DNA of 42,284 bases from Myxococcales bacterium. Lineage in GTDB: Bacteria; Myxococcota_A; Polyangia; Polyangiales; Houyiibacteriaceae. This document shows, piece after piece, positions 15,612-24,186 of this stretch. Below the pieces are notes generated by a model. The model saw only the letters and a list, made by a program, of their open reading frames with translations, ran no database searches and was not told the DNA's origin. The translations under genes and the position numbers were made by a program. Position 1 is the first letter of the stretch; every line of letters starts with the position of its first letter. The stretch is taken from NCBI GenBank assembly GCA_019637115.1, contig JAHBWH010000059.1, positions 1-42,284 of the forward strand. Reading direction: 5' to 3'.

Positions 15612-17792
15612 ATGGCGCGTACGCGAGAAGCTGGCCGTCCGGAGGTCCTTCGACGCACAGTCGCGCTTCGTGCGATCGCAGTCGTCACGATCGTCTGCCT
15701 GCCTGGCAGTTGCAGCGTATTCCTGCCCTTCCAGGACATCGAGGAGACTGGCGCCGAGCGCTGCAGCAACGATATCGACGACGACCTCGACTCTTTGGTC
15801 GACTGCGAAGATCCGGACTGCGACGGCTACTGCCCTGAGGAGTCGCCGGTGAGCTGCTCCAACGGCCGTGACGACGACGGCGACGGAGCGGTCGACTACG
15901 AGGAAGTGATCTGCTGGCCGCACTCGGACGTCGTCGTGGGGTGTGACGGACGAGCGCCGCGCAGCAGCTCCGTGGAAGGGTCGGTTGTTGCCCTCGGCCC
16001 AACCGAGGGGTGGTCATTCACCTGCTTCGACGTGAGCGACTGTTCGCCGTGGGTCCCGAGCCCGACGGGAGACAGCGATGAGCTGGCCCTGCGGCTGCGA
16101 GGCGCAGGACACGATTGCCGCGAGCTGGCGGGCTGCGAGTACGCCATGCCGCCGAGGTCGAACACCGGAGGGCCGTGTTGGCAGCTCGAGGCCGACGTCC
16201 TCCTCGAGCCCGGCTCGGCGCTGGCGTTCGTGTTCACACCGAGCGAGGCGGCCTCGCCGCCGCTGCGCCACCGCGATGCCGCCATCGTCGGGGTCGCGCT
16301 CGAGTCGGGTCCGGGGGGCGTACCGAGAGCACGGGTCTCATTTCGCGGCGACGGCCGGCATCTCGAGGCCCACGCGCCGACTGCAGGAGGATGGCACCAC
16401 CTACGCATCGCGACGCGAGGTGGGGGGCGCAGCTGTCACGCGCCCGAGTACGGGCCGATATCGGTCTCGCTTGCAGGCCCGGACTCGGACGAGACGCTGC
16501 TGCAGTTGGAGCCGATGCCCGTCCCTTCGAGCTGGCGGCCCGAGGCTCCAGTGTCCGTGAGCCTGATTGCCACGGGGACCGGAGCCGGGTGGGTCCGCGA
16601 TCTGACACTCATGCGCACCCGCTACGATCCTTGCGGCCATCCCATCCCACAAGTCACGGGGGTCGATGAAGGCCCGGCCGTCGTCCTGGCTGCCGCGCGT
16701 GGTGGTGGAAGGGTCTGTGCGCTCGGCGCCACGACGACCTCCCCCCAGCCCGAACGCGAGTACGTACCGACGTTGCACCAAGGTACACCGCCCGAGCTTG
16801 GGGAGGACGCTCCGCCGTTTCCCCGTCGATCGTTTGCGGCGTGGCATGCCCAAGACGAGGGGGCCCGCTCGTTCACGGGGGCCATCCTGGGGCCGGTTGG
16901 CGTTGACGCCCTACGAGATGAGAGCGTCCGTGCGGCCGCGCTCATGTGGAACGAGGGCGCCGAGCGATTCGAGGGCATCGTGCTCGTCTCGACGGATCCT
17001 CGCCGTGGCGGTCGGCTGGTTTGGGCAACGAGCCCAGACTGTGAGTCCTGGGGCATCGAGCCCGTCGAGGGGTTGCCCGACCAGCTAGCGTCCGCCCACC
17101 CGGTCCTCCTCGACCCGACTCGGCTGGTGCTCGCGCTCCCCGGCGAGGCCTACAGCGAGACCTTGGACGGAGCCCCCTGCCCCGAGCACCAACCCTGCGC
17201 GCAACCGGCGGACCAAGTCCCCTACATCCGGGCCTTTGCGAGCAATTGCATGCGGTGGCCTCGTGCAGCGCTCTTCGAGGCACGAGCTCGAGGGCCGGCG
17301 AGGTTCGCGGTCGGCCCGGAACCACTGGGCGCGCTACCGACCTTCGAGCGATTTTGGATCACCTGCGGCAACTGGATCGGCGCGGCGCCAGCTGCCACGC
17401 CCCGCTCCTATCCGGTTCAGGCCCACCAGCTCCTCGAGCGTGGTGGGTTTCGAGCATACCTCGGGACGGGGCGTGCTGGAATCGAGGTCGCCATCGGTGG
17501 AACTGTCGAGCCCCGGGACGCCGATGCGCTCCTCCTGCCGCAACCACTGCTCGGACCGAGCGGGTTGCCAGGAACGTTCGACGCCGCTCGAGTCTCGGAA
17601 CCACATCTGCTGCTCTTTGACGACGTTCCGGGCTGCCCGCTCGACGGGCTGCTCTTCTATCGCGGATTCGAGTCGGTGGAGAGCGACGAAGCGGGCATCA
17701 TCCGAGCCCATGGCGGCCGAGTCGGTGTGGTGCCGGTGCGGTTCGACTCGTTTGGGCGTGGCTACTCGGAGATCGAATGCCCAACCAGATGA
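15612..17792 (+). CDS. Large secreted protein B2 (family B)
   Basis: A 726-residue paralogue of B1. A basic leader precedes a hydrophobic segment (AIAVVTIVCLPGSC) that ends in a possible lipidation Cys. Directly after it come FLPFQDIEETGAERC and two Asp-rich repeats, CSNDIDDDLDSLVDCEDPDC and CSNGRDDDGDGAVDYEE, aligned with the same position in B1. Shared later motifs include RYDPCGHPIPQVTG (B1: HDPCGYRFPQIEG), EGPAVVLAAARGGGRVCALG, LVWATSPDCESW, FDAARVSEPHLLLF and GLLFYRGFESV. Homology thus spans the whole chain, yet identity is modest, so the duplication is old. The ATG at 15612 is the only good start before the hydrophobic stretch. A2 follows after 14 bp. The likely location is the outer surface. 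Confidence 0.78.
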   Translation: MARTREAGRPEVLRRTVALRAIAVVTIVCLPGSCSVFLPFQDIEETGAERCSNDIDDDLDSLVDCEDPDCDGYCPEESPVSCSNGRDDDGDGAVDYEEVICWPHSDVVVGCDGRAPRSSSVEGSVVALGPTEGWSFTCFDVSDCSPWVPSPTGDSDELALRLRGAGHDCRELAGCEYAMPPRSNTGGPCWQLEADVLLEPGSALAFVFTPSEAASPPLRHRDAAIVGVALESGPGGVPRARVSFRGDGRHLEAHAPTAGGWHHLRIATRGGGRSCHAPEYGPISVSLAGPDSDETLLQLEPMPVPSSWRPEAPVSVSLIATGTGAGWVRDLTLMRTRYDPCGHPIPQVTGVDEGPAVVLAAARGGGRVCALGATTTSPQPEREYVPTLHQGTPPELGEDAPPFPRRSFAAWHAQDEGARSFTGAILGPVGVDALRDESVRAAALMWNEGAERFEGIVLVSTDPRRGGRLVWATSPDCESWGIEPVEGLPDQLASAHPVLLDPTRLVLALPGEAYSETLDGAPCPEHQPCAQPADQVPYIRAFASNCMRWPRAALFEARARGPARFAVGPEPLGALPTFERFWITCGNWIGAAPAATPRSYPVQAHQLLERGGFRAYLGTGRAGIEVAIGGTVEPRDADALLLPQPLLGPSGLPGTFDAARVSEPHLLLFDDVPGCPLDGLLFYRGFESVESDEAGIIRAHGGRVGVVPVRFDSFGRGYSEIECPTR

Positions 17793-17806
17793 AAGGACGG
17801 GGGAGT

Positions 17807-18808
17807 ATGAGGAACGAGCGACTGAGCATTCTCGGGCTCTGCGTAATCGCAGCGAGCGCGTGCAGCGGACCGGAGCGGGAACCCACGGTGTTGGACCATC
17901 TCGTCGCGCTGGGGACCTTTCAGTACGGGCCCCTCGCCCCCACGCTCAGTCGATGCGGCCGATTCCGACCGGGATTCCGTCAGGGTGACGCAGCGATGGG
18001 GATACCTTCCACACTTCCCGGTGTGACGACGGAGCCGTGCGACGTGGATGCCGATTGCAGCGCGGAAGCTCATGAGGTCTGTCTCGAGAGCGAGTGCCGT
18101 GTTCGCTACGACGTCCTCGCCGACGACTTCTGCACCATCACCTACACCAGTCGGTATTACGAGGCCGACGGAGTCGTCTATCTCGAGGACGACGCGTATG
18201 TTATTGAGATGGGAGAGACCATCCCTTACGACGAGCTGCCAGAGAATATGCAGTACGTCACCGACGAGCTCGCCATGGGGCGGCCGGCCCACTACTGTCA
18301 CTTCCGATATCGCGTAGAAGCCCGGCCGCTCGACAGCTTCTCCGAGCATGACGCGCAGATTCTCCGTTCGACGCTGCTCGAGCCAGCGAGCGGTTTTTGC
18401 ACCAACACCGTGCCTCCTTTCGAGCTCGAACAGGTAGCGATGCGAACCACGAACCCGGGGATCGTGGTCCTCGAAGACCCGAGAGACGAGACACCCCCAG
18501 GCGCGGAACCAGCGGGCTACTTTCGGGGGTACTTCGGGGTGCCGGAGACGGGAACGGCGACCCGAGTCGACTCGGGTGCGACGCTTGGCGCTGGCTACTT
18601 CCGGCACTGCACGCCCACGCCGGGAGGCGGGGGCCCGGGGATCTGCCCCGCGGTCTGCCGCCAGCACGGGCCGGGCGCGGGGCTGCCAGCTTGCAGGTTC
18701 GAGCACATCATGGCCCTCCCCGCAGACCCATGCCTGATCGATCGCGCTTGGGTCATGAACCACCGGTACCTCTTCGAGCGCATTCACGACGCGGAGTGCC
18801 TGTACTGA
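17807..18808 (+). CDS. Secreted protein A2 (family A)
   Basis: A 333-residue exported protein, paralogue of A1, starting at ATG 17807 after GGGGGAGT. The signal peptide MRNERLSILGLCVIAASAC ends at a candidate lipidation Cys (ASAC). Compared with A1 it carries an extra Cys-containing insertion near residue 75-100 (CDVDADCSAEAHEVC, then ECR), a pattern seen in short Cys-rich secreted motifs. The C-terminal signature ALPADPCLIDRAWVMNHRYL then FERIH matches A1. Here the gene order is B then A, the reverse of A1-B1. About ten conserved Cys and the signal imply an oxidising extracytoplasmic location. No known family or catalytic motif is recognised. Confidence 0.78.
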   Translation: MRNERLSILGLCVIAASACSGPEREPTVLDHLVALGTFQYGPLAPTLSRCGRFRPGFRQGDAAMGIPSTLPGVTTEPCDVDADCSAEAHEVCLESECRVRYDVLADDFCTITYTSRYYEADGVVYLEDDAYVIEMGETIPYDELPENMQYVTDELAMGRPAHYCHFRYRVEARPLDSFSEHDAQILRSTLLEPASGFCTNTVPPFELEQVAMRTTNPGIVVLEDPRDETPPGAEPAGYFRGYFGVPETGTATRVDSGATLGAGYFRHCTPTPGGGGPGICPAVCRQHGPGAGLPACRFEHIMALPADPCLIDRAWVMNHRYLFERIHDAECLY

Positions 18809-19509
18809 TCGTGTAGCCCCTACGTGCCCGTCGCCTCGCCGTGGATGCGTCCCGAGTTCGGCCCGGTGCGGGTTTGGCAGTTCGGATGTCTCTTCCAACA
18901 CCGCGTCCGCGGGGACGTGCAGCTCCTGGGTGCGGCGCCGGCACGAAGACCGAGGGCTCGTCCACCTCTTCCATCCCGTGTGCCTCGTCCCCTCGCCGAG
19001 CGAAGCGCTGACCGAGGTCGGCGGGGGTCAGTGTCCATGCCACGTCGCGGCCGTCGACCACGACCGAAAGCGCCTCGAGCGGCTCTGCCGCTACGTCGCG
19101 CGACCGCCGCGCAACCAAGAGCTGCCGCCGCCCAGACTTCACGCTCCGCGAACACGGCGTCGTCGCCGCGCACTCCTCCGTGCACCGCTCGAGCGTACCC
19201 CCATCGTGTCCCGTGAGTGCAGAGCCCGCTGGCTGCGCAGCTGGGGGGAGGGGGGCTGCTTCCGCCCGCCGCGGTCGCCGACCCATGAAGTGCGTTGGAG
19301 AGCTGTGGGGCTCGACCGTGACGGCCCAGGTCGTCGCGTCGCGGTGATCTGCACAGGTGGTGACCGCGTTGTGATCGCGTTGTGACGCGTTGTGGTCACG
19401 CGGCGTCGGCTCATTGACTGGACGAAGTGACCATAGGAAGCGGGCCTCTGTCGAGATAGGTTGGCTCGGCGCCGAACGATGTTCGCCGCCAAAGCTCGAA
19501 GGGGGGCGA
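18809..19509. other. Long gene-poor gap with a possible decayed minus-strand fragment
   Basis: This 701-bp stretch has no convincing intact gene. On the minus strand, about 19150 to 18930 reads with coding-like bias through EPLEALSVVVDGRDVAWTL and EVDEPSVFVPAPH; a different frame then continues as ELHVPADAVLEETSELPNPH. This suggests a frameshifted remnant of a lost gene. The right part holds the repeated element at 19360-19399 and presumably the kinase3 promoter. Confidence 0.35.
19360..19399. promoter_or_regulatory. Three helically phased repeats CGCGTTGTGA upstream of kinase3
   Basis: Copies of CGCGTTGTG(A/G) begin at 19365, 19376 and 19386, spaced 11 and 10 bp, so they face the same side of the helix. 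They are flanked by the inverted pair GTGACC (19360-19365) and GGTCAC (19394-19399). The block lies about 110 bp before the kinase3 GTG. It looks like an iterated operator; the binding protein is unknown. Confidence 0.5.
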
Positions 19510-21183
19510 GTGAGCCAGAGGATCGCAACGGATCATCTCGAAGACGTGGGGCCGAGAGAGGACCCCTACATCGGGACGACACTTGCGAACCGATATCGGG
19601 TGCTTCGGCGTCTCGGCGGCGGCGGCATGGGGAGCGTCTACGAGGCCGAGCACCTCGTGATTGGCCGACGGGTGGCCGTCAAGATGCTGCACGTCCAGTT
19701 CTCGATGGACGCTTCGGTGGTTCGGCGTTTCTTGAACGAGGCCCGCGCGGCCGCGATGGTTCGACACCCGAACATCCTCGAATGCACCGATATGGGGCAG
19801 ACCGACGATGGGTCGCCCTTTCTTGTCCTCGATCTGCTCGAAGGATCAGACCTCGGCGCGCTCTTGGCGCAGGAGCGAATCGTACGGACAGGGCGCGCGG
19901 TGCGGATCGCGCTCCAGGTGGCGTCGGCGCTCTCGGCGGCGCACGCGAAGGGAATCGTTCATCGCGATCTCAAACCGGACAACATCTTCCTCGTCGAAGA
20001 CGACGTCGTCCGGGTGCTCGACTTCGGGATCTCGAAGTTCACGGGTCTCGAGAGCAGCGGCATCGGCACCGCGACCGGCTCGGTCATGGGCACCCCTCAC
20101 TACATGGCCCCCGAGCAGCTCCGCGACGCCAGCCGCGTGGACGCGCGCGCCGACATCTACGCGCTCGGGGTGATCCTCTACGAGTCCTTCGTTGGACACC
20201 CTCCGTTCGAAGCGACCACGCTGCCCGAGCTGGTCCTCATGATCGCCGCGGATCGGCCGGCGCCACTCGGCGAGCTACGGCCCGACCTTCCTGCGGTGCT
20301 CACGGACGCGGTGATGCGCGCGCTCGAACGAGACCTCGACGCGCGCTTCGCGACGATGGACGCGTTCGCTGCGGCGATTGCTCCCTTTGCGGGCCTGGAT
20401 GGGCCAGTGCCAGTCGACCCCGTGACCGCAGAGCGTCCCATTCCGGCCGAGAGCGGCATCGCGCTCAGTCGACGCGGGCTCGAGGCGCTGTCGAGCGCGA
20501 ACGACGTGCCCGTGCTCTCGCTCCCCGTCCAGCGTCCGCTTTGGCTGTTCGTCTCAGCGGCGTTGGTGCTCGTCGCCGCGGTGGCGGCGTGGCTCTGGTG
20601 GGGCGCTGGGGAGCGGGCGCCACTTCAAGCCGAGGGGGGCGTCGAAGGTGCGTCGGCGCCGGACGAAGGAGGGCGAGGGCCCGAAGCGTCGACCGAGCGA
20701 AACGAACTCGAGAACGGGTCCGGCGAGGCCCGCGAGCCGGTCGGGGCGCACGCGAGCGAGAGCACCGACGAGCCTACTGCCGAGACCACTTCCGAACCCA
20801 CCGGTTCCGAGCTTCCGTCTGGCCTCGCACATGCGAGCGCAGAGGGCGAGGGCGCTCCTGCACCGAGCGCCGGGCTACGACCGACGCGCATGAGCGCGAC
20901 CTCCAACGCCCGCCGCAGAGGCGTCGAGGAACGTGAAGCCGCCGTCGTTCCATCGACGAGCCCAGGCCGGGCGGTCGCGTCGGCACCCTCGGCCGCTTCC
21001 GCGCCAATTGCCTCCGGGGGGGCCGCGCCCTCGGCACCCCCGTCGCCCACCGCGCGGGCGCCTGCCCCCACGCCATCGGCCGCCCCCGCGCCATCGGCCG
21101 CCCCCGCGCCATCGGCCGCCCCCTCTGCGCCTACGGCGCCCAACCCCCGTCGAGGAGCCAACGCGGCTCCCATCGGAGACTGA
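19510..21183 (+). CDS. Membrane Ser/Thr kinase with Pro/Ala-rich tail (kinase3)
   Basis: A 557-residue kinase. The GTG at 19510 follows a strong AAGGGGGG ribosome site; longer in-frame starts lack one. The kinase domain has LGGGGMGSVYEA (35-46), Lys58 in VAVKML, HRDLKPDN (151-158), VLDFGISK (DFG 171-173) and GTPHYMAPEQ. One membrane helix (about 343-365, LFVSAALVLVAAVAAWLWW) is followed by about 190 residues of low-complexity Glu/Ser/Thr/Pro/Ala sequence with PSAAPA repeats, probably a flexible stalk through the periplasm or peptidoglycan. No folded sensor domain is seen in the tail. P3 begins 5 bp after the stop and may act as the missing PEGA sensor (inference). Confidence 0.92.
   Translation: MSQRIATDHLEDVGPREDPYIGTTLANRYRVLRRLGGGGMGSVYEAEHLVIGRRVAVKMLHVQFSMDASVVRRFLNEARAAAMVRHPNILECTDMGQTDDGSPFLVLDLLEGSDLGALLAQERIVRTGRAVRIALQVASALSAAHAKGIVHRDLKPDNIFLVEDDVVRVLDFGISKFTGLESSGIGTATGSVMGTPHYMAPEQLRDASRVDARADIYALGVILYESFVGHPPFEATTLPELVLMIAADRPAPLGELRPDLPAVLTDAVMRALERDLDARFATMDAFAAAIAPFAGLDGPVPVDPVTAERPIPAESGIALSRRGLEALSSANDVPVLSLPVQRPLWLFVSAALVLVAAVAAWLWWGAGERAPLQAEGGVEGASAPDEGGRGPEASTERNELENGSGEAREPVGAHASESTDEPTAETTSEPTGSELPSGLAHASAEGEGAPAPSAGLRPTRMSATSNARRRGVEEREAAVVPSTSPGRAVASAPSAASAPIASGGAAPSAPPSPTARAPAPTPSAAPAPSAAPAPSAAPSAPTAPNPRRGANAAPIGD
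21073..21126 (+). repeat. 18-bp tandem repeat encoding PSAAPA
   Basis: Nearly three copies of an 18-bp unit, CCATCGGCCGCCCCCGCG, in the kinase3 stalk. It is likely to vary in copy number. Confidence 0.8.
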
Positions 21184-21187
21184 GCTG

Positions 21188-22147
21188 ATGATTCGTCATA
21201 TCAGGCTGGCGGCTGCGGTCTTCGCGGTCGGCGCGTTGCTGGTGGTGCCCAGGGCTTCGGCGCAGTCGGAGGCCGACGCGCTCATCTCCCGCGCGATCGA
21301 GCTGCGCGGAGAGGGGCGGGACATGGAGGCGCTCGAGCTCTTGGTGGCCGCCTACGAAGCGAGCCCGACGCCGCGGTCCGCCGCGCAGCTCGGCTTCTGC
21401 AACCAGGCCCTCGGGCGTTGGGTCGAGGCCGAGCGCCGACTGCTGGAGGCGGTGCGCGCGGAGGCCGATCCGTGGATCGCGCAACGCCGAGCGACCCTCG
21501 AGGAGAGTCTCGCGTTCGTTCGCAGAAACCTCGGGTCGCTCGAGGTCCTGAGCAACGTCGAGGGCGCGACCGTACGCATCGGCGGCGACGAGGTAGGGGT
21601 GACACCGCTCGATCGGAGGGTGCGAGTGCAAGCCGGACAGGTCGAGATCGAAGTCTCGCACCCTGGGTACGAGCGGCGGGTCGTTGCGATCGTGGTCGTT
21701 CCCGGAGGCGAGGCGCGGCAGCTGGTGGAGCTCGTCGCGCGGACCGGGACCACCGCGGAAGCGGGCGCGGTGGCGAACGAGCATCGAGGCAACGCGCGGA
21801 GCGCTCGCGCGCTGGTGGGACCCATCACGCTCTTCAGCGTGGCGGTGGCGGGGGCGCTCACCTTCGCGGTCAGCGGCGGCCTCGCCCTCAGCGAGGACGC
21901 GCGGCTCGCGGACGATTGTGGCGCCAACGTGGGGGCACGTTGCACGGGCGACGACCTGGCAGCCCTCCATCGGCGGTCGCTCATCGCAGACATTGGATGG
22001 ATCACGGCCGCAGCGGCCTTGGTCGCGGGGGTGACCTGGCTGACGTTCGCGCTTCGTCGCACGGACAGTGGCCCGAGCGCCCTCCGCTTGAGCCCGTGGG
22101 CAACGGCGGGAGCCGGCGGCCTCGTCCTGAGGGGGAGCTTGCAATGA
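21188..22147 (+). CDS. TPR-PEGA protein P3 with C-terminal membrane hairpin
   Basis: A 319-residue exported protein. A cleavable signal peptide (AAAVFAVGALLVVPRASAQ, AxA site) is followed by TPR-like helices (EGRDMEALELLVAAYEASPT), one PEGA domain (LGSLEVLSNVEGATVRIGGD, VQAGQVEIEVSHPGYERR) and two membrane segments near the C-terminus (ITLFSVAVAGALTFAVSG and IGWITAAAALVAGVTWLTF) separated by a Cys-containing loop. The layout matches P1. ATG 21188 is 5 bp after kinase3, and the stop overlaps the next gene. P3 is thus the middle gene of a kinase-PEGA-lipoprotein operon. Confidence 0.82.
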   Translation: MIRHIRLAAAVFAVGALLVVPRASAQSEADALISRAIELRGEGRDMEALELLVAAYEASPTPRSAAQLGFCNQALGRWVEAERRLLEAVRAEADPWIAQRRATLEESLAFVRRNLGSLEVLSNVEGATVRIGGDEVGVTPLDRRVRVQAGQVEIEVSHPGYERRVVAIVVVPGGEARQLVELVARTGTTAEAGAVANEHRGNARSARALVGPITLFSVAVAGALTFAVSGGLALSEDARLADDCGANVGARCTGDDLAALHRRSLIADIGWITAAAALVAGVTWLTFALRRTDSGPSALRLSPWATAGAGGLVLRGSLQ

Positions 22148-24186
22148 TGAATGACGACCAGCGGATGAGCTCAGTGGCGGCGCCGAGCTGCCCCTTCGGC
22201 ACGCGAGTGAAGTCCTTCGGGGTGTCGTGCTTGAGGCGCGCTGTGGACGCGCGCTGGGTCACCCTGTGCGTCCTCGCGCTCGGCTCGAGCGCTTGCTCGC
22301 TGGTGCTCGACGGCAAGCGGCACCACCAAGACGGCGCGGTGGCGGACTCGTCGGTCGAGGGCGGCGCGATGGATGGAGGGGTCGACGCGCACGATGCTTT
22401 GGACGCTGACGCGGGCGGGGGAGATACCGGCGATGCGGGAACCGGTGTCGGTACTCCCTGCGCAACGGAGGGAGCCATCACATGCGACGGCCCGGTCGAC
22501 CCGATTCGATGCGAAGGTGGGGTCTGGGTCGAGGCCGAGTCCTGCGATACCGGTGAGCGTTGCGACACTCGACCCGACAACGAAGGCGCCTGCGAGCCGA
22601 TCGTCCCGGAGTGTGCGGACGCGTTGCCTGGCGAAGCGGCCTGTCGGGGGGTGGAACGTTTCACCTGCGGTCCGGATCTTGTGAGCCGCGAGGAGCTCGA
22701 GCTCTGCGCGGGCGGGTGCGTGGGCGGCGCATGCACGGCTTGCCAACCGGAGGCGCGGCGGTGTCGCGGCCAACTGCCCGAGTTCTGCGAAGCGACTGGC
22801 GAGTGGAGCGAGGGGGCACCCTGCGAGTACCTCTGCGAGGCGGGCGAGTGCGTGGGTGAATGCCTACCAGATACCCAACGTTGCCGACCGGGCGCACCGC
22901 TGACGCCCCAACGATGCGACGCCTCCGGCCGGTGGCAGGACCAACCGCTGTGCGCCACGGCGTGCAACGATGGGGACTGCGGCGCGTGCACGACCGGGGC
23001 CCGGCGGTGCAACGGACAGACCCAGCAGACCTGCTCCGCAGCGGGAATGTGGGGCGATGACGCGTCCTGCGCGACGATGAGTATGACCTGCCGCACGACG
23101 ACCGGAGAATGCGGCGGCGTGTGCGCTGTCGGTGAGGTCCAGTGCACACCGGACAACCGGCAGCAGACGTGCACCGGACACGGGGACTGGGGTTCGGGCG
23201 TGCTCCTCGTCGGGGCCTGCACTGCGGAGTGTACCCCCGGCGCTCGACGATGCGTGGGCAACTCCACCCAGACCTGCGGCGCGAACGCGCGCTGGGGAGC
23301 GCAGGTCAGCTGCGGCGGCACCACGCCGACGTGCGACCCCGGCACTGGCGCTTGTGTTGTCTGCCTGGCTGGAGCGACGAGATGCGTCTCCGGGAACCTA
23401 CGACAAACGTGCACGGCGAGCCAACAGTGGGGAGCTGGCTCGTTGATCGTCGGTCAGTGCGGCGCGGTGTGCACCCCGGGGAGCCGCCGATGCACCGGGA
23501 ACTCGACGCAAACGTGCGGTTCGGATGGGACGTGGGGAGCCTCGACGACGAGCTGCACGTCCACCAACCGAACCTGCATTGTGGCGACCGGGCAGTGCGG
23601 CGGGGTCTGCGTGGCGGGGGCCACGAGATGCAGCGGCAGCAGCGGCACGACGCTTCAGACCTGCTCGACGACGGGGGCATGGGCCACTACTCAATCCTGT
23701 GTTGACTCTTGCCGTACCTCAAGTTCAGGGTTTTCCGAATGTCACGCGGGGTGCGCAACGTTTAACCGACCGTTCACATGGCGATATCAGAGCTCTGGTG
23801 GCGGCTGCTGGAGCAACGGTGACATCTGTGGTGGTACACATCGAGCGCCATCGACCGGATGCACATTTGGCGCGCACACCTACAACATCAACCGAGTCGC
23901 CATCCACATCGACCTCATTCGAGGCGACGGGGGCAGCTGCAAGAACACCAACGAGATCATTGGCCGTTTCGAGCAGTGCACCAGCCCGAGTTTTGGATGC
24001 ACAACGTTGCGAGAGGTGCGGGCAACCGAGTTCTACAACCGGGCTCCGTTGACGCTGTACGCCCAGCCGGGGCGATTCTATCGCTTTTTCAGAACCGCGA
24101 CGGGACGGACGAGCCTTACGGGTCACTGTGAGTTCGGTTACCGAATCAACCGAGTTTGCCCCGGGTGCCCGTTGGAAGTTCCGTAA
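22144..24186 (+). CDS. Cys-rich repeat lipoprotein, C-terminus ended by an IS21-type element
   Basis: A 680-residue surface lipoprotein. After a roughly 45-residue leader, the segment VTLCVLALGSSAC gives a lipoprotein signal; an Asp/Gly-rich linker follows. About ten repeats of roughly 35-45 residues then occur, each close to C-x-G-x(4)-QTC-x(4)-W-x(5)-C (for example RRCVGNSTQTCGANARW, RRCTGNSTQTCGSDGTW). The final 150 residues form a separate, less GC-rich domain (FNRPFTWRYQSSGGGCW to CEFGYRINRVCPGC). The TAA stop at 24184-24186 and perhaps the last two residues belong to the IS21-type terminal repeat, so the natural C-terminus may be lost. ATG 22144 overlaps the P3 stop. The role is probably surface adhesion or recognition (inference). 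Confidence 0.82.
   Translation: MMNDDQRMSSVAAPSCPFGTRVKSFGVSCLRRAVDARWVTLCVLALGSSACSLVLDGKRHHQDGAVADSSVEGGAMDGGVDAHDALDADAGGGDTGDAGTGVGTPCATEGAITCDGPVDPIRCEGGVWVEAESCDTGERCDTRPDNEGACEPIVPECADALPGEAACRGVERFTCGPDLVSREELELCAGGCVGGACTACQPEARRCRGQLPEFCEATGEWSEGAPCEYLCEAGECVGECLPDTQRCRPGAPLTPQRCDASGRWQDQPLCATACNDGDCGACTTGARRCNGQTQQTCSAAGMWGDDASCATMSMTCRTTTGECGGVCAVGEVQCTPDNRQQTCTGHGDWGSGVLLVGACTAECTPGARRCVGNSTQTCGANARWGAQVSCGGTTPTCDPGTGACVVCLAGATRCVSGNLRQTCTASQQWGAGSLIVGQCGAVCTPGSRRCTGNSTQTCGSDGTWGASTTSCTSTNRTCIVATGQCGGVCVAGATRCSGSSGTTLQTCSTTGAWATTQSCVDSCRTSSSGFSECHAGCATFNRPFTWRYQSSGGGCWSNGDICGGTHRAPSTGCTFGAHTYNINRVAIHIDLIRGDGGSCKNTNEIIGRFEQCTSPSFGCTTLREVRATEFYNRAPLTLYAQPGRFYRFFRTATGRTSLTGHCEFGYRINRVCPGCPLEVP

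Noticed and set aside
13585-15612. 675-codon plus-strand frame opposite kinase2
   Set aside because: It is the shadow of kinase2; the minus frame has every kinase motif and a PEGA domain.
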